This document shows positions 1-8,300 of a stretch of 34,161 nt of DNA, piece by piece (the first letter of the stretch is position 1; each line of letters begins with the position of its first letter). The DNA is from CAYVDH01 sp964450355 (GTDB lineage Bacteria; Bacteroidota; Bacteroidia; NS11-12g; UBA955), in assembly GCA_964450355.1 (NCBI GenBank), contig CAYVDH010000016.1, positions 1 to 34,161 on the forward strand, read 5' to 3'. The position numbers were made by a program, and so were the translations under genes. The notes below the pieces were generated by a model, which was given only the letters and a program-made list of their open reading frames with translations, was not told the origin of the DNA and ran no database searches.

Positions 1-1
1 T

Positions 2-55
2 GAATTAAGCGAAGTTAAATCTTCTTGTTGTACTCCAGGTGGAGGTTGTTGTTAA
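2..55 (+). CDS. 3' end of a cysteine-rich ars-operon gene (arsR or arsM type)
   Basis: The first 17 codons seen are the C-terminus of a gene that begins before the window, ending in TAA at 53-55. The tail contains CC-T-P-G-G-G-CC, a vicinal-cysteine cluster suited to binding trivalent arsenic. Both ArsR repressors and ArsM arsenite methyltransferases of Bacteroidota can end in cysteine pairs, so the identity cannot be decided from this fragment. It lies 22 bases upstream of a Cys-rich membrane protein and then ACR3 and arsC on the same strand, so it very probably belongs to the same operon. Confidence 0.6.
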   Translation, partial: ELSEVKSSCCTPGGGCC

Positions 56-77
56 ACGTTATTAAAAAAATTACTTT

Positions 78-581
78 ATGATTAAATTTAAATCTATTTG
101 GACTTCACTTTCGGGAAGTATTAGTGCTATTATTCCTATGTTTTTTACTGTTTGTAAAAGCGGTGTTTGCACTGTAGCATGTGTAAGCCCAATTGCTTCT
201 TTATTAGGTATTTCAAGTGCTGGTTTAATGGCTTCTCCTATCACAAAATCTTTGTATCCTCTTTTATTGGTTATTTGTGCTGTATCATTTACTATTTCTT
301 ATTACAAAATTTATGTATTGCCTAAATATTCTGCAACTGCTTGTGAAAATGATTGCGCTTGCGAGCCTGCAAAAAATTCATTTCAACAAAAATTCTCAAT
401 TTGGTTATTTTGGATAGGACTTTTGACTAGTATTTTTTTCTTTAGTTTTTTTGAATATCAAAATTATAAAGCAAATACAAAAGCAACAAATAGGACCGAA
501 CAAATACATAATCCCATTAATCCAATCGATACTACAAAAGTAGAAGCACCTTGTTGTAGCGAAGGAGAGACTTGTGAATAA
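78..581 (+). CDS. Small Cys-rich membrane protein of the ars operon (MerT-like in character)
   Basis: A 167-residue integral membrane protein with roughly three or four hydrophobic segments (about residues 8-25, 35-55, 58-81 and 104-124). Cysteines are placed at membrane edges: C26, C31 and C35 in the first hairpin, C89, C93 and C95 in a loop, and C159, C160 and C166 in the soluble tail. This layout resembles small mercuric-ion transporters such as MerT/MerC, in which cysteine pairs relay a soft metal, but I cannot assign a named family. It sits between a Cys-tailed gene and the ACR3 pump. An arsenite- or other thiophilic-metal-handling role is inferred from context. The tail CC-x5-C resembles the tail of the preceding gene product. 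Confidence 0.75.
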   Translation: MIKFKSIWTSLSGSISAIIPMFFTVCKSGVCTVACVSPIASLLGISSAGLMASPITKSLYPLLLVICAVSFTISYYKIYVLPKYSATACENDCACEPAKNSFQQKFSIWLFWIGLLTSIFFFSFFEYQNYKANTKATNRTEQIHNPINPIDTTKVEAPCCSEGETCE

Positions 582-609
582 AGAATATTTTAAATAGATA
601 AAAAAGTAT

Positions 610-1638
610 ATGCAACCTAAACTTAAATTTTTAGATAGAAACCTTACACTATGGATATTTCTTGCTATGGCACTTGGTGTAGCTATTGGATATTTTTTTC
701 CAAATACTCCTCGTTTTATCAATTCTTTTAATCGTGGAACCATTAATGTACCATTGGCAATTGGCTTAATATTGATGATGTATCCACCACTTACAAAAGT
801 AGATTTTAAGCAAGTACCTCAAATGTTTAAGCAACCCAAATTGTTATGGACTTCATTTTTTATAACATGGATTGTAGGTCCTTTTTTAATGTTTACTTTG
901 GCAACCATTTTTTTAAAAGATTATCCAGAATACATGACAGGCTTAATTATTATTGGGCTTGCGCCTTGTATTGCCATGGTGATAGTGTGGAACGAATTGG
1001 CTGGAGGCAATAGGGAATTAACAGCTGGATTGGTGGGTATAAACAGTGTTTTGCAAGTATTGTTTTTTAGTGCGTATGCCTATTTTTATTTGCAAATAAT
1101 GTTGCCATTGTTTGGTATTAAGGCATTAGAAATTGATATATCGTTTATACAAATTTTAGAAACGGTATTCTTATACTTAGGTATTCCATTTATTTTGGCT
1201 ATGATAAGTAGAGTAGTTCTCATTAAGCAAAAAGGGGAAGTGTGGTTTAATACTATATTTATTCCTAAAATTTCACCTATCACTTTAATTGCTTTGTTTT
1301 TTACCATTGTTGTGATGTTCAGTTTAAAAGGCAATACGATTGTGCAATTGCCGTTAGATGTGTTGCGAGTAGCCTTGCCACTAGCTATATTTTTTGTCAT
1401 CATGTTTTTTATGATGTTTTTTATTAGCAAAAAAATTGGAGCATCATACCGCGATACAGTTGCATTATCTTTTACAGCCAGTGGTAATAATTTCGAATTA
1501 GCCATCGCAGTTGCTATAGGTGTTTTTGGAATCAACAGTGGACAGGCATTTGCTGGTGTGATTGGACCTTTAGTAGAAGTGCCTGCCCTAATTTTATTAG
1601 TAAAAGCAAGTTTGTATTTAAAAAATAAATTTAATTAA
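610..1638 (+). CDS. arsB: ACR3-family arsenite efflux transporter
   Basis: A 342-residue inner-membrane protein with about ten hydrophobic helices, the expected size for the ACR3 class of the BART superfamily, which exports As(III) from the cytoplasm. Family landmarks are present: the GLAPC segment with Cys120 (the conserved cysteine needed for arsenite transport in characterised ACR3 proteins) followed by WNELAGGN, and the late SFTASGNNFELA segment with Glu296. The C-terminal GVIGPLVEVPALI stretch is also typical. It lies 28 bases after the Cys-rich membrane protein gene and only 3 bases before the arsenate reductase gene, so translation is probably coupled. The name arsB is often used for both pump classes; this is the ACR3 type (arsB3/acr3). 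Confidence 0.93.
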   Translation: MQPKLKFLDRNLTLWIFLAMALGVAIGYFFPNTPRFINSFNRGTINVPLAIGLILMMYPPLTKVDFKQVPQMFKQPKLLWTSFFITWIVGPFLMFTLATIFLKDYPEYMTGLIIIGLAPCIAMVIVWNELAGGNRELTAGLVGINSVLQVLFFSAYAYFYLQIMLPLFGIKALEIDISFIQILETVFLYLGIPFILAMISRVVLIKQKGEVWFNTIFIPKISPITLIALFFTIVVMFSLKGNTIVQLPLDVLRVALPLAIFFVIMFFMMFFISKKIGASYRDTVALSFTASGNNFELAIAVAIGVFGINSGQAFAGVIGPLVEVPALILLVKASLYLKNKFN

Positions 1639-1641
1639 AAA

Positions 1642-2250
1642 ATGAATCAAGAATTATTAAACACAATCAATCAATTTAAAGAAGAAAAAATTTCGAATGA
1701 ACGCAAAGAAACTTTAATTCCTTTAATACAATACATTCAACTCAAACGTTCAAAAAATGAAACAATCAGACTCAATTTTATTTGTACTCACAATTCCAGA
1801 AGAAGCCATTTAGCTCAAATTTGGGCTCAAACCATGAGTGCTTATTTTGGATTAAAAAATGTACAAAGTTACTCTGGTGGAACTGATGTAACTGCTATTA
1901 ATCCTAAAGTACTAGAAACACTTACTTTACAAGGGTTTTCTATCGATTGTATTTCAAAAAATGAAAATTCAATTTATGCAATTAAGTACAATGAGAATGA
2001 AGTTCCAATCATTTGTTTTTCTAAGCAATATCATCATGATTTTAACCCCAAAAGTGATTATGCAGCTATACTTACTTGCAATAGTGCTGACGATGCTTGT
2101 CCTGTAGTATTTGGAGCTGATGTTAGAATACCTATTAAATATGATGATCCAAAAGTTCATGATGGAACTGATATTGCAAATCAAAAATACAGTGAAAGAA
2201 GTCTAGAAATTGGCAATGAGATGTGGTGGGTATTTAGTCAAATAAAATAA
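1642..2250 (+). CDS. arsC: Thioredoxin-coupled arsenate reductase (LMW phosphatase fold)
   Basis: A 202-residue low-molecular-weight tyrosine phosphatase-fold protein. The P-loop is CTHNSRRS with Cys48 and Arg54 (CX5R). A second pair, Cys146 and Cys153, is separated by six residues exactly as Cys82 and Cys89 are in the Staphylococcus aureus plasmid pI258 ArsC, and a DP motif (Asp169-Pro170) follows. The three cysteines support a disulfide relay that reduces As(V) to As(III) with thioredoxin, feeding the ACR3 pump just upstream. The protein is longer than the 131-residue S. aureus enzyme: about 40 extra residues precede the P-loop and the middle is expanded. Many databases label this form only as protein-tyrosine-phosphatase. 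Confidence 0.88.
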   Translation: MNQELLNTINQFKEEKISNERKETLIPLIQYIQLKRSKNETIRLNFICTHNSRRSHLAQIWAQTMSAYFGLKNVQSYSGGTDVTAINPKVLETLTLQGFSIDCISKNENSIYAIKYNENEVPIICFSKQYHHDFNPKSDYAAILTCNSADDACPVVFGADVRIPIKYDDPKVHDGTDIANQKYSERSLEIGNEMWWVFSQIK

Positions 2251-2256
2251 ATTTTA

Positions 2257-2264
2257 TACATTTG
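2257..2264 (+). promoter_or_regulatory. Candidate -7 element TACATTTG for the YbjN-like gene
   Basis: This matches the Bacteroidota -7 consensus TAnnTTTG, five bases before the ATG at 2269. No clear TTG lies 17-23 bases upstream, and transcription from here would be nearly leaderless. It may separate the YbjN-like gene from the ars operon, but the match alone is weak. Confidence 0.35.
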
Positions 2265-2268
2265 TTTT

Positions 2269-2724
2269 ATGGAATTAAACGAAACAAATAATTTAGTTGA
2301 ATTGTGCATCAAAAAATTGGGTGTTGATGCCGAAAAATGCCGTGGAGATAAACCTGGACAATGGAGTTTAAAAAAAGACAGTTCAGATGTTTGGATTGAT
2401 GTGTTTAAAAATGAAACGAATCAATCAAATTACTTTCAAGTGATGAGTCCTGTAATTAAAGTAACAGATAGCAACACGCAAAATTTTTTCCAAGATGTAT
2501 TGGAAATGAATTACGACTTATATGGCATGGCTTGTGTTAAATTTAAAAATTGGATTTACTTAAAAATCATCAGAGAAACAGAAGGGTTAGATGAAAGTGA
2601 AATTGACAAAACCTTATCAAGAATTGCTTTTTATTCAGATGACATCTATAAAAAATTGAGTTTTAAATATAAAAATGATTACATGCCAGTAAATAATACG
2701 CCAGGAGCAAGTAAAGATTTGTGA
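2269..2724 (+). CDS. YbjN/type III chaperone-fold-like protein
   Basis: A 151-residue soluble acidic protein without signal peptide or membrane segment. Its pattern (N-terminal helix, two beta hairpins with a VMSPV strand, a QNFFQDVLEMN helix, a strand with CVKFKNWIYLKI, and a C-terminal helix) fits the YbjN / CesT-Tir chaperone-like fold common as small cytosolic proteins in Bacteroidota. Function in such proteins is not established beyond possible chaperone or regulatory roles. It follows arsC by 18 bases on the same strand, so it could be co-transcribed, but nothing in it suggests arsenic handling. Fold assignment is by pattern only. Confidence 0.7.
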   Translation: MELNETNNLVELCIKKLGVDAEKCRGDKPGQWSLKKDSSDVWIDVFKNETNQSNYFQVMSPVIKVTDSNTQNFFQDVLEMNYDLYGMACVKFKNWIYLKIIRETEGLDESEIDKTLSRIAFYSDDIYKKLSFKYKNDYMPVNNTPGASKDL

Positions 2725-2758
2725 TTTAAAACAGTAATTTAGTAACATTTTAATAAAA

Positions 2759-2786
2759 TTGAATTTATCTATCATTCATAATTTTG
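2759..2786 (+). promoter_or_regulatory. Bacteroidota-type promoter for the phosphoesterase-GH1 operon
   Basis: TTG at 2759-2761, a 17-base spacer, then TAATTTTG at 2779-2786 matches the flavobacterial consensus TTG-N17-23-TAnnTTTG. It is the only site in this window where I see both elements. Predicted transcription starts a few bases after 2786, giving a leader of about 80 bases before the ATG at 2873. Confidence 0.65.
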
Positions 2787-2872
2787 TAATAAAAATTATT
2801 GATGAGTTACATTATACAAATTGTTATTATTTTTTTCTGGTCAAAGTCATTAAGTAATTGTTTTAAGAAATA

Positions 2873-3691
2873 ATGGATAAAAGACCAGTTGAAATTGCAG
2901 TTATTTCAGACGTTCATTTAGGAACTTATGGATGTAGAGCTAAATCACTATTAAATTATTTAAAAAGCATTGATCCATCTACATTAATTCTCAATGGTGA
3001 CATTATAGACATTTGGCAATTTTCTAAAAATTATTTCCCTAAAAGTCACATGAATGTCATCAGGTATATATTAAAATTGTCTAATAAAGGTGTTCCAATA
3101 TATTACATTACAGGCAATCATGATGAGTTATTAAGAAAGTTTAATGGATATAATTTTGGAAATATAAAAATTTTAAACCAGTTGGTTTTAGATGTAAATA
3201 ACACTAAAACTTTATTTTTTCATGGCGATGTATTTGATTTTAGTGTCAATCACATTAAATGGCTAGCTAAATTAGGTGGTAAATGCTATGACTTGCTTAT
3301 CTTATTAAATACTTTTGTCAATTATTTTTCTGAGAAATTTACAGGGAAAAAAATTTCGCTTTCCAAAAACATTAAAAACAGTGTTAAAAAAGCTGTAAAA
3401 TTTATCAATGATTTTGAAAATGCATCGATAAACTATGGATTAAATGAACAATGTGGAACTGTTGTTTGTGGACATATTCATCAACCAGCCATTAAAAATA
3501 TAAAAAATGAAAATGATGAAATTTTGTATCTAAATAGTGGAGATTGGGTAGAAAATTTAACTGCATTAGAATTCAATAAACACCAATGGACCTTGCATCA
3601 TCATAACGATGTGGTTGAATTAGATTTAATTAACGAAGAAGAAGACAATACTGAAGTTCAGTTTCTAAAAGAATTTAAACTTCAATTTTAA
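2873..3691 (+). CDS. LpxH-like UDP-2,3-diacylglucosamine diphosphatase family metallophosphoesterase
   Basis: A 272-residue calcineurin-like phosphoesterase with the complete metal-binding set: Asp13-x-His15 (SDVHLG), GD43IID46, GNH83DE, HGDVFD near residue 120 and the late GHIHQPA motif. The length and the pattern GDIIDIWQF ... GNHDE are those of the family usually annotated as UDP-2,3-diacylglucosamine diphosphatase (LpxH/LpxH2 type, lipid A biosynthesis). Many members of this family in Bacteroidota are not biochemically tested, so the substrate is uncertain. It is the first gene of a two-gene unit with a GH1 glycosidase only 3 bases downstream, which might point to envelope glycolipid or glycan handling, but this is inference. 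Confidence 0.8.
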   Translation: MDKRPVEIAVISDVHLGTYGCRAKSLLNYLKSIDPSTLILNGDIIDIWQFSKNYFPKSHMNVIRYILKLSNKGVPIYYITGNHDELLRKFNGYNFGNIKILNQLVLDVNNTKTLFFHGDVFDFSVNHIKWLAKLGGKCYDLLILLNTFVNYFSEKFTGKKISLSKNIKNSVKKAVKFINDFENASINYGLNEQCGTVVCGHIHQPAIKNIKNENDEILYLNSGDWVENLTALEFNKHQWTLHHHNDVVELDLINEEEDNTEVQFLKEFKLQF

Positions 3692-3694
3692 TAG

Positions 3695-5044
3695 ATGTTT
3701 TCCAGTGAATTTGGGTCTGAGTTTATTTGGGGCACTTCTATATCTGCTCCACAAACTGAATCAGCGCATTTAACAGATGGTAAAGAGCATTCGATTTGGG
3801 ATGAATTTTGCGATAGGAAAAAATGGAAATATTCTACAAAAACAAAAATTAAAAACAATCATCATTTAAAACAATCTACAGATTTTTATTATCATTTTGA
3901 ACAAGATATTTTTCAATTAAAAATATTAGGATTTAAGCATTTTAGATTCAGTATAGCATGGAGTAGAATCATGCCAGATGGTGAAAACATCAATACAAAA
4001 GGGATTGAATTTTATCACAAAGTAATTGATTGTTGTATAAAAAACAACATAACTCCTTGGGTGACATTATACCATTGGGATTTGCCTTTAGCACTTGAAA
4101 ATAAAGGGGGTTGGGTAAATCCAGAAATACAGAATTGGTTTGAAAAATACACTATTGTATGCATCACCAATTTTACACAAGTAAAACATTGGATGATTTT
4201 AAATGAACCTTCTGTTTTTACAGGAGCTGGTTATTTCTTTGGGAATCACGCTCCGGGTAAAAAAGGATTAAACAATTTCATATTTGCATTAAAACATGCT
4301 AATTTATGTCAAAATCATGCATTTCATGTCATCAAAAATTTTAATTCAAATCTACAAGTAGGTTCTACATTTTCTTTTACTGATATAACGAGTTATGATT
4401 CAAATATTAGACATGTTAAAGCAGCGGAATTGGCAGATACTATTATCAATAGACTGTTTTTTGAACCTGTCATTGGCCAAGGCTATCCCTTAGAAAATTT
4501 AACATTTCTTAATAAATATTATATAAATTTATTAGAAAAAGATGAGAATAGTTTAAAAACACCTTTTGATTTTATAGGTGTTCAAAATTATACTCGCGAA
4601 GTGTTTAAACACAATCCTTTTAATCCATTTTTAAAAATTAAACAAATTCCTGCCACCAAAAGAACAAAGGAGTTAACAGCAATGAACTGGGAAATATACC
4701 CACCAAGCATCTACAATGTATTAAAAAAAATAAATCAATACAATACCAACATCCCATTGATTATTACTGAAAGTGGAATAGCATTATATGATAAAATGGA
4801 ATTAAATAAAGTCAATGATCAGAAAAGAATTGAATATTATAAAGCACATTTAAAACAAGCATTAAAAGCAAAGAATGAAGGTATTGATTTAAGAGGTTTT
4901 TTTGCATGGTCATTGTTGGATAATTTTGAGTGGGCAGAAGGTTACCATCCAAGGTTTGGTTTAATTCATGTTGATTTCCATACCAAAGTAAGAACACCTA
5001 AAAATAGTGCTAATTGGTTTAAAGATTTTTTATTGGATTTGTAA
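3695..5044 (+). CDS. GH1 family beta-glycosidase (beta-glucosidase-like)
   Basis: A 449-residue TIM-barrel enzyme of glycoside hydrolase family 1, full length for the family. Visible motifs are FIWGTSISAPQTE at the N-terminus, RFSIAWSRIMP, VTLYHWDLP, the acid/base Glu171 in LNEPSV, the nucleophile Glu359 in ITESG, and the C-terminal FAWSLLDNFEWAEGY aglycone/glycone-site segment. The usual family signature is TENG; here a serine replaces the asparagine. There is no signal peptide, so the enzyme is probably cytoplasmic, hydrolysing beta-glucosides or beta-galactosides. It starts 3 bases after the LpxH-like gene, indicating one transcript, and is followed by a bidirectional terminator. Confidence 0.93.
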   Translation: MFSSEFGSEFIWGTSISAPQTESAHLTDGKEHSIWDEFCDRKKWKYSTKTKIKNNHHLKQSTDFYYHFEQDIFQLKILGFKHFRFSIAWSRIMPDGENINTKGIEFYHKVIDCCIKNNITPWVTLYHWDLPLALENKGGWVNPEIQNWFEKYTIVCITNFTQVKHWMILNEPSVFTGAGYFFGNHAPGKKGLNNFIFALKHANLCQNHAFHVIKNFNSNLQVGSTFSFTDITSYDSNIRHVKAAELADTIINRLFFEPVIGQGYPLENLTFLNKYYINLLEKDENSLKTPFDFIGVQNYTREVFKHNPFNPFLKIKQIPATKRTKELTAMNWEIYPPSIYNVLKKINQYNTNIPLIITESGIALYDKMELNKVNDQKRIEYYKAHLKQALKAKNEGIDLRGFFAWSLLDNFEWAEGYHPRFGLIHVDFHTKVRTPKNSANWFKDFLLDL

Positions 5045-5255
5045 TTTCAATTTAATCTAGAATTCAAATTAGAAATTTATACCAAAGAAAAATTGTTTCA
5101 AACTCATGTTTCTAATCTATTTTTTTACAAGTAATAATTCTGCTATTACTGCATAAAATAATAATGTTTGGACGCTTGATTTTATGGTACTTTACCTTTT
5201 TATAACAAATCCTAATTCGGAATATGGGTTTAAATACAGGATTTTTCAAAATAAA

Positions 5256-5281
5256 AAAAGGCTAGAAATTTCTAGCCTTTT
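5256..5281. terminator. Perfect-palindrome bidirectional terminator
   Basis: AAAAGGCTAGAAA followed directly by its reverse complement gives a 26-base perfect palindrome with A-tract and T-tract ends. It stands between the convergent GH1 gene (ending 5044) and the minus-strand 1115-residue protein gene (ending 5304), so it can terminate both. The rest of the 259-base gap holds only a weak hairpin at 5130-5150 (AGTAATA/TATTACT) without a U-tract, and nothing else I recognise. Confidence 0.85.
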
Positions 5282-5303
5282 AATAAGTGTTTTTTGAATT
5301 TAA

Positions 5304-8300
5304 TTAATGAGTAATAACAATCTTAATCTTTTCAATTTTATTATCTGATCTAATTTCAATAAAATAAATACCAGATTGAATGTTTTTGGTATTAATCATG
5401 ATATTTTCATTAGGATTTATTGAATAACTGTTATTTAAAATATTTTTACCTTGTAAATCAAATAATCCGATGGTTGCATTTTTTTGATTGTTATTCAAAA
5501 ATTTAATATTCAAGACATCATTTGTTGGATTAGGATAAACTATAATTTCACTCGATGATTTGACTTGATTTGTATTGGTATTTTGAGTGCTATTACCTTT
5601 GATATCAAATTTAAATATTCTTTCATCAACATCATTAGATGTAAGTTCAATGTTAGCATTTTTCACTCCTACAGTAGTTGGTGCAAATTGAACTTCAAAG
5701 CTATAAATAGAGTTTGAATTAATACTTAAAGGAAAAGTTGGCGGATTCATAATTTTAAATTCAGAGTTATTTAGACCCTTTAATGCTATTCCATTTATAA
5801 CTAAATTTCCAATACCATTGTTTTGTATTACAAAAGTTTTATTCAATGTATTGCCTTTCATAATGCTGCCAAAGTCGCTGTTGTCAATAGTAGTTGGAGT
5901 AATATCATTATTAGAAATTATTAAATTGTTACCTAATATACTAATTTCTGGATTTGAATTATACGTATCAGGATTGTAAAGGCTTAATAATTGTCCACCT
6001 TCTACTAATTCACCAGGTTGAGCATAATGAGCTTGATCTACCATTAAGAACATACCAGCACCTAATATTTCTTGCATATCTATAATACCAGAAGCTTCTT
6101 CATCTATAGTTAAAAAATTAGGAGCACCAGTTGTAAAACGGTTAGCATCGTGTTGAGCAATTAATTTAACTACATCAGTAGCAGTATTGTACTGCCATAT
6201 TTTACCAATATGTGCTTGACCACCCACATCTTCTTGCAACATTATGTTTCCAAAATTATCCATACCCATGTTGTCAATCATTTTAGGACCTTCAGTACCA
6301 TCTAATACAGCTGTAATAGTACCACCTAATTCAGGATTGTTGATATCAGTAAAACGCAATCTCCACAAACGACTAGGCGCAGTAAATGAATTGGTAGTTG
6401 CAAAATAAAAATCAGCAGGATTAGCAGGATCCCAAGCACCATCTTCAGGACGTAAGAAATTGGTAACACCAGCTGTGTTGCTAGCAGTATTTAAAGCAGC
6501 TCCAGTCATGTTTTGAACTTGACCTAAATCAAATAATGAAAATGCAGTATTAGCGGCAGGAATACTTGCGCTTAATTCAGCAGCTAAACCAGTAACTTTA
6601 ACTCCATATAATTTACCACCATTTAAACCGGCTTTATCTATTTCAGTTCCAGTATTGGTTTTAGTGCCAATATAAAAATATACTTGTCCAGGAGTAGCAT
6701 CATCAGTACCTACCACAATAGTTTTATTGCTAGTATAAGGACTAGCTACAGAATTTTCCCAGCTAAATTTACCTAAATAAGGTAATTCGTAAGTAGTACC
6801 AGCATTTACACCAGTAGCAATATGACCAAAGGCACGACCTTCACTACCAGATTCTTCACCATTCATAAATATTCTTTCTTGGGTACCCATTCCAGTAGCA
6901 GCATTGTAAAAAGCAGAAACAGGAGGTAAATCAGCAGAACAAAAACGATTGAAAGCAGTAGTAGTATCTTTAAATGAATTAGTAGCTGTTCTCCAAACGT
7001 AAGATTTTTTAATTAAATCGCTACCGCTAACTACTGCTAAATTATTTTTATTGATTACCCATTTAGAAACAAAAGCACCTTTAGAACCATGAGCTCTAAC
7101 CGCCCCTACTGAATTTCCAAATTCGTGATTCATCAATAAAGTAAATGTGCCATCATTGTTGTCATAAGCACCTAAACCATCTGGAATACCACACATTTTG
7201 TAGTTGTTTACATCATCACCAACAGTAAGTATTGAGTTTATTTTAACACCAGAAGCTACTGGCTCTATGTAAGGTGTTTTAGAACTACTTAATCCAGTTC
7301 CAGTAGAAGGACTAGGTTTTAAATTTGTTAATTTATTTGCACCTTTTAACCCATAAGCATATAAATGACATAAATTGTTTGTTGCAGTTGCAATTCCATC
7401 TTCAAGCAATGAAAATTGACCATAATCATTATCATTACCAACAAAAATTGTACTATCATTTAAAATAGCTAAACACTCAGGCTTATCTAAAGTAGGAGAC
7501 CATGAATTGTTTAATAAATTCATTAACAATTTCTTTTTTACTGGTTTAATTCCTATTGATGCAAGACCAGTAGAATCTACCCAAGCTTCAAGTGTTTTAC
7601 CACTATATAAAGCAGATGTAACCACTGAAGCACCATTTAAACTAATGGTGAAAATATTTTTAACATCTGAAGTCCCTCTCAAAGCATGATCGATTACTAA
7701 AAATGTACTGTCATTGATAGCTGCTAAATCACCAATTTTCCAATCTCTTAATCTAATTTGATTTGATCCGCTGGCTCCAATTATACCTTCATTTAAATAA
7801 AGATACATTTTAGTAGAATTAGTGCTTGGGTCTATTTCTAAAATTCTATGAACTCTTGTACCTTCTCCAATAGTTTTAGTTGGATAAAGCAATGGGCTTT
7901 GAATAATAGCATAAATCTTTCCATTAGGAGTAATAGCAATTCCTTCAAACCCTCTGTTATTTTTTCTATATTTAAAACAAGAATCAATCATGATATCTTG
8001 TGGTTGTGAACCAGGTTGATTTGCATATGGAGTGTATCGGCTTATAACAACCCCATTTGCGTCTAATTTCCATATTGTAGGTCCACCTTCTTCACAAATC
8101 CAAAAATTTCCATCTTTATCTACTACTATACCTTCTGCATCTATTCCCCAAACATCTTTTGCAACTGTTTTTGTTGTAAAATTAGCACAATTTAATACGG
8201 TGTCCGTTGAAGCTAATTCAGCAGCAGTACTTCCGAAACCAGTTGGATTTATAATGCCAGTAGCATTGTTTCCATTTGGTCGTTTCATGGTGATAGTTTT

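Noticed and set aside
405..743. Minus-strand open frame of 112 codons across the Cys-rich protein/ACR3 junction
   Set aside because: It is antisense to two ars genes with clear motifs and has low-complexity composition; treated as chance.
1..2250. Ars operon as part of a transposon or integrative element
   Set aside because: No transposase, integrase, terminal inverted repeat or tRNA-end repeat is visible in the window, although the left part of the operon is cut off.
5130..5150. Hairpin AGTAATA/TATTACT downstream of GH1
   Set aside because: It is AT-only except for one G-C pair and not followed by a T-run; the strong palindrome at 5256-5281 is the terminator.
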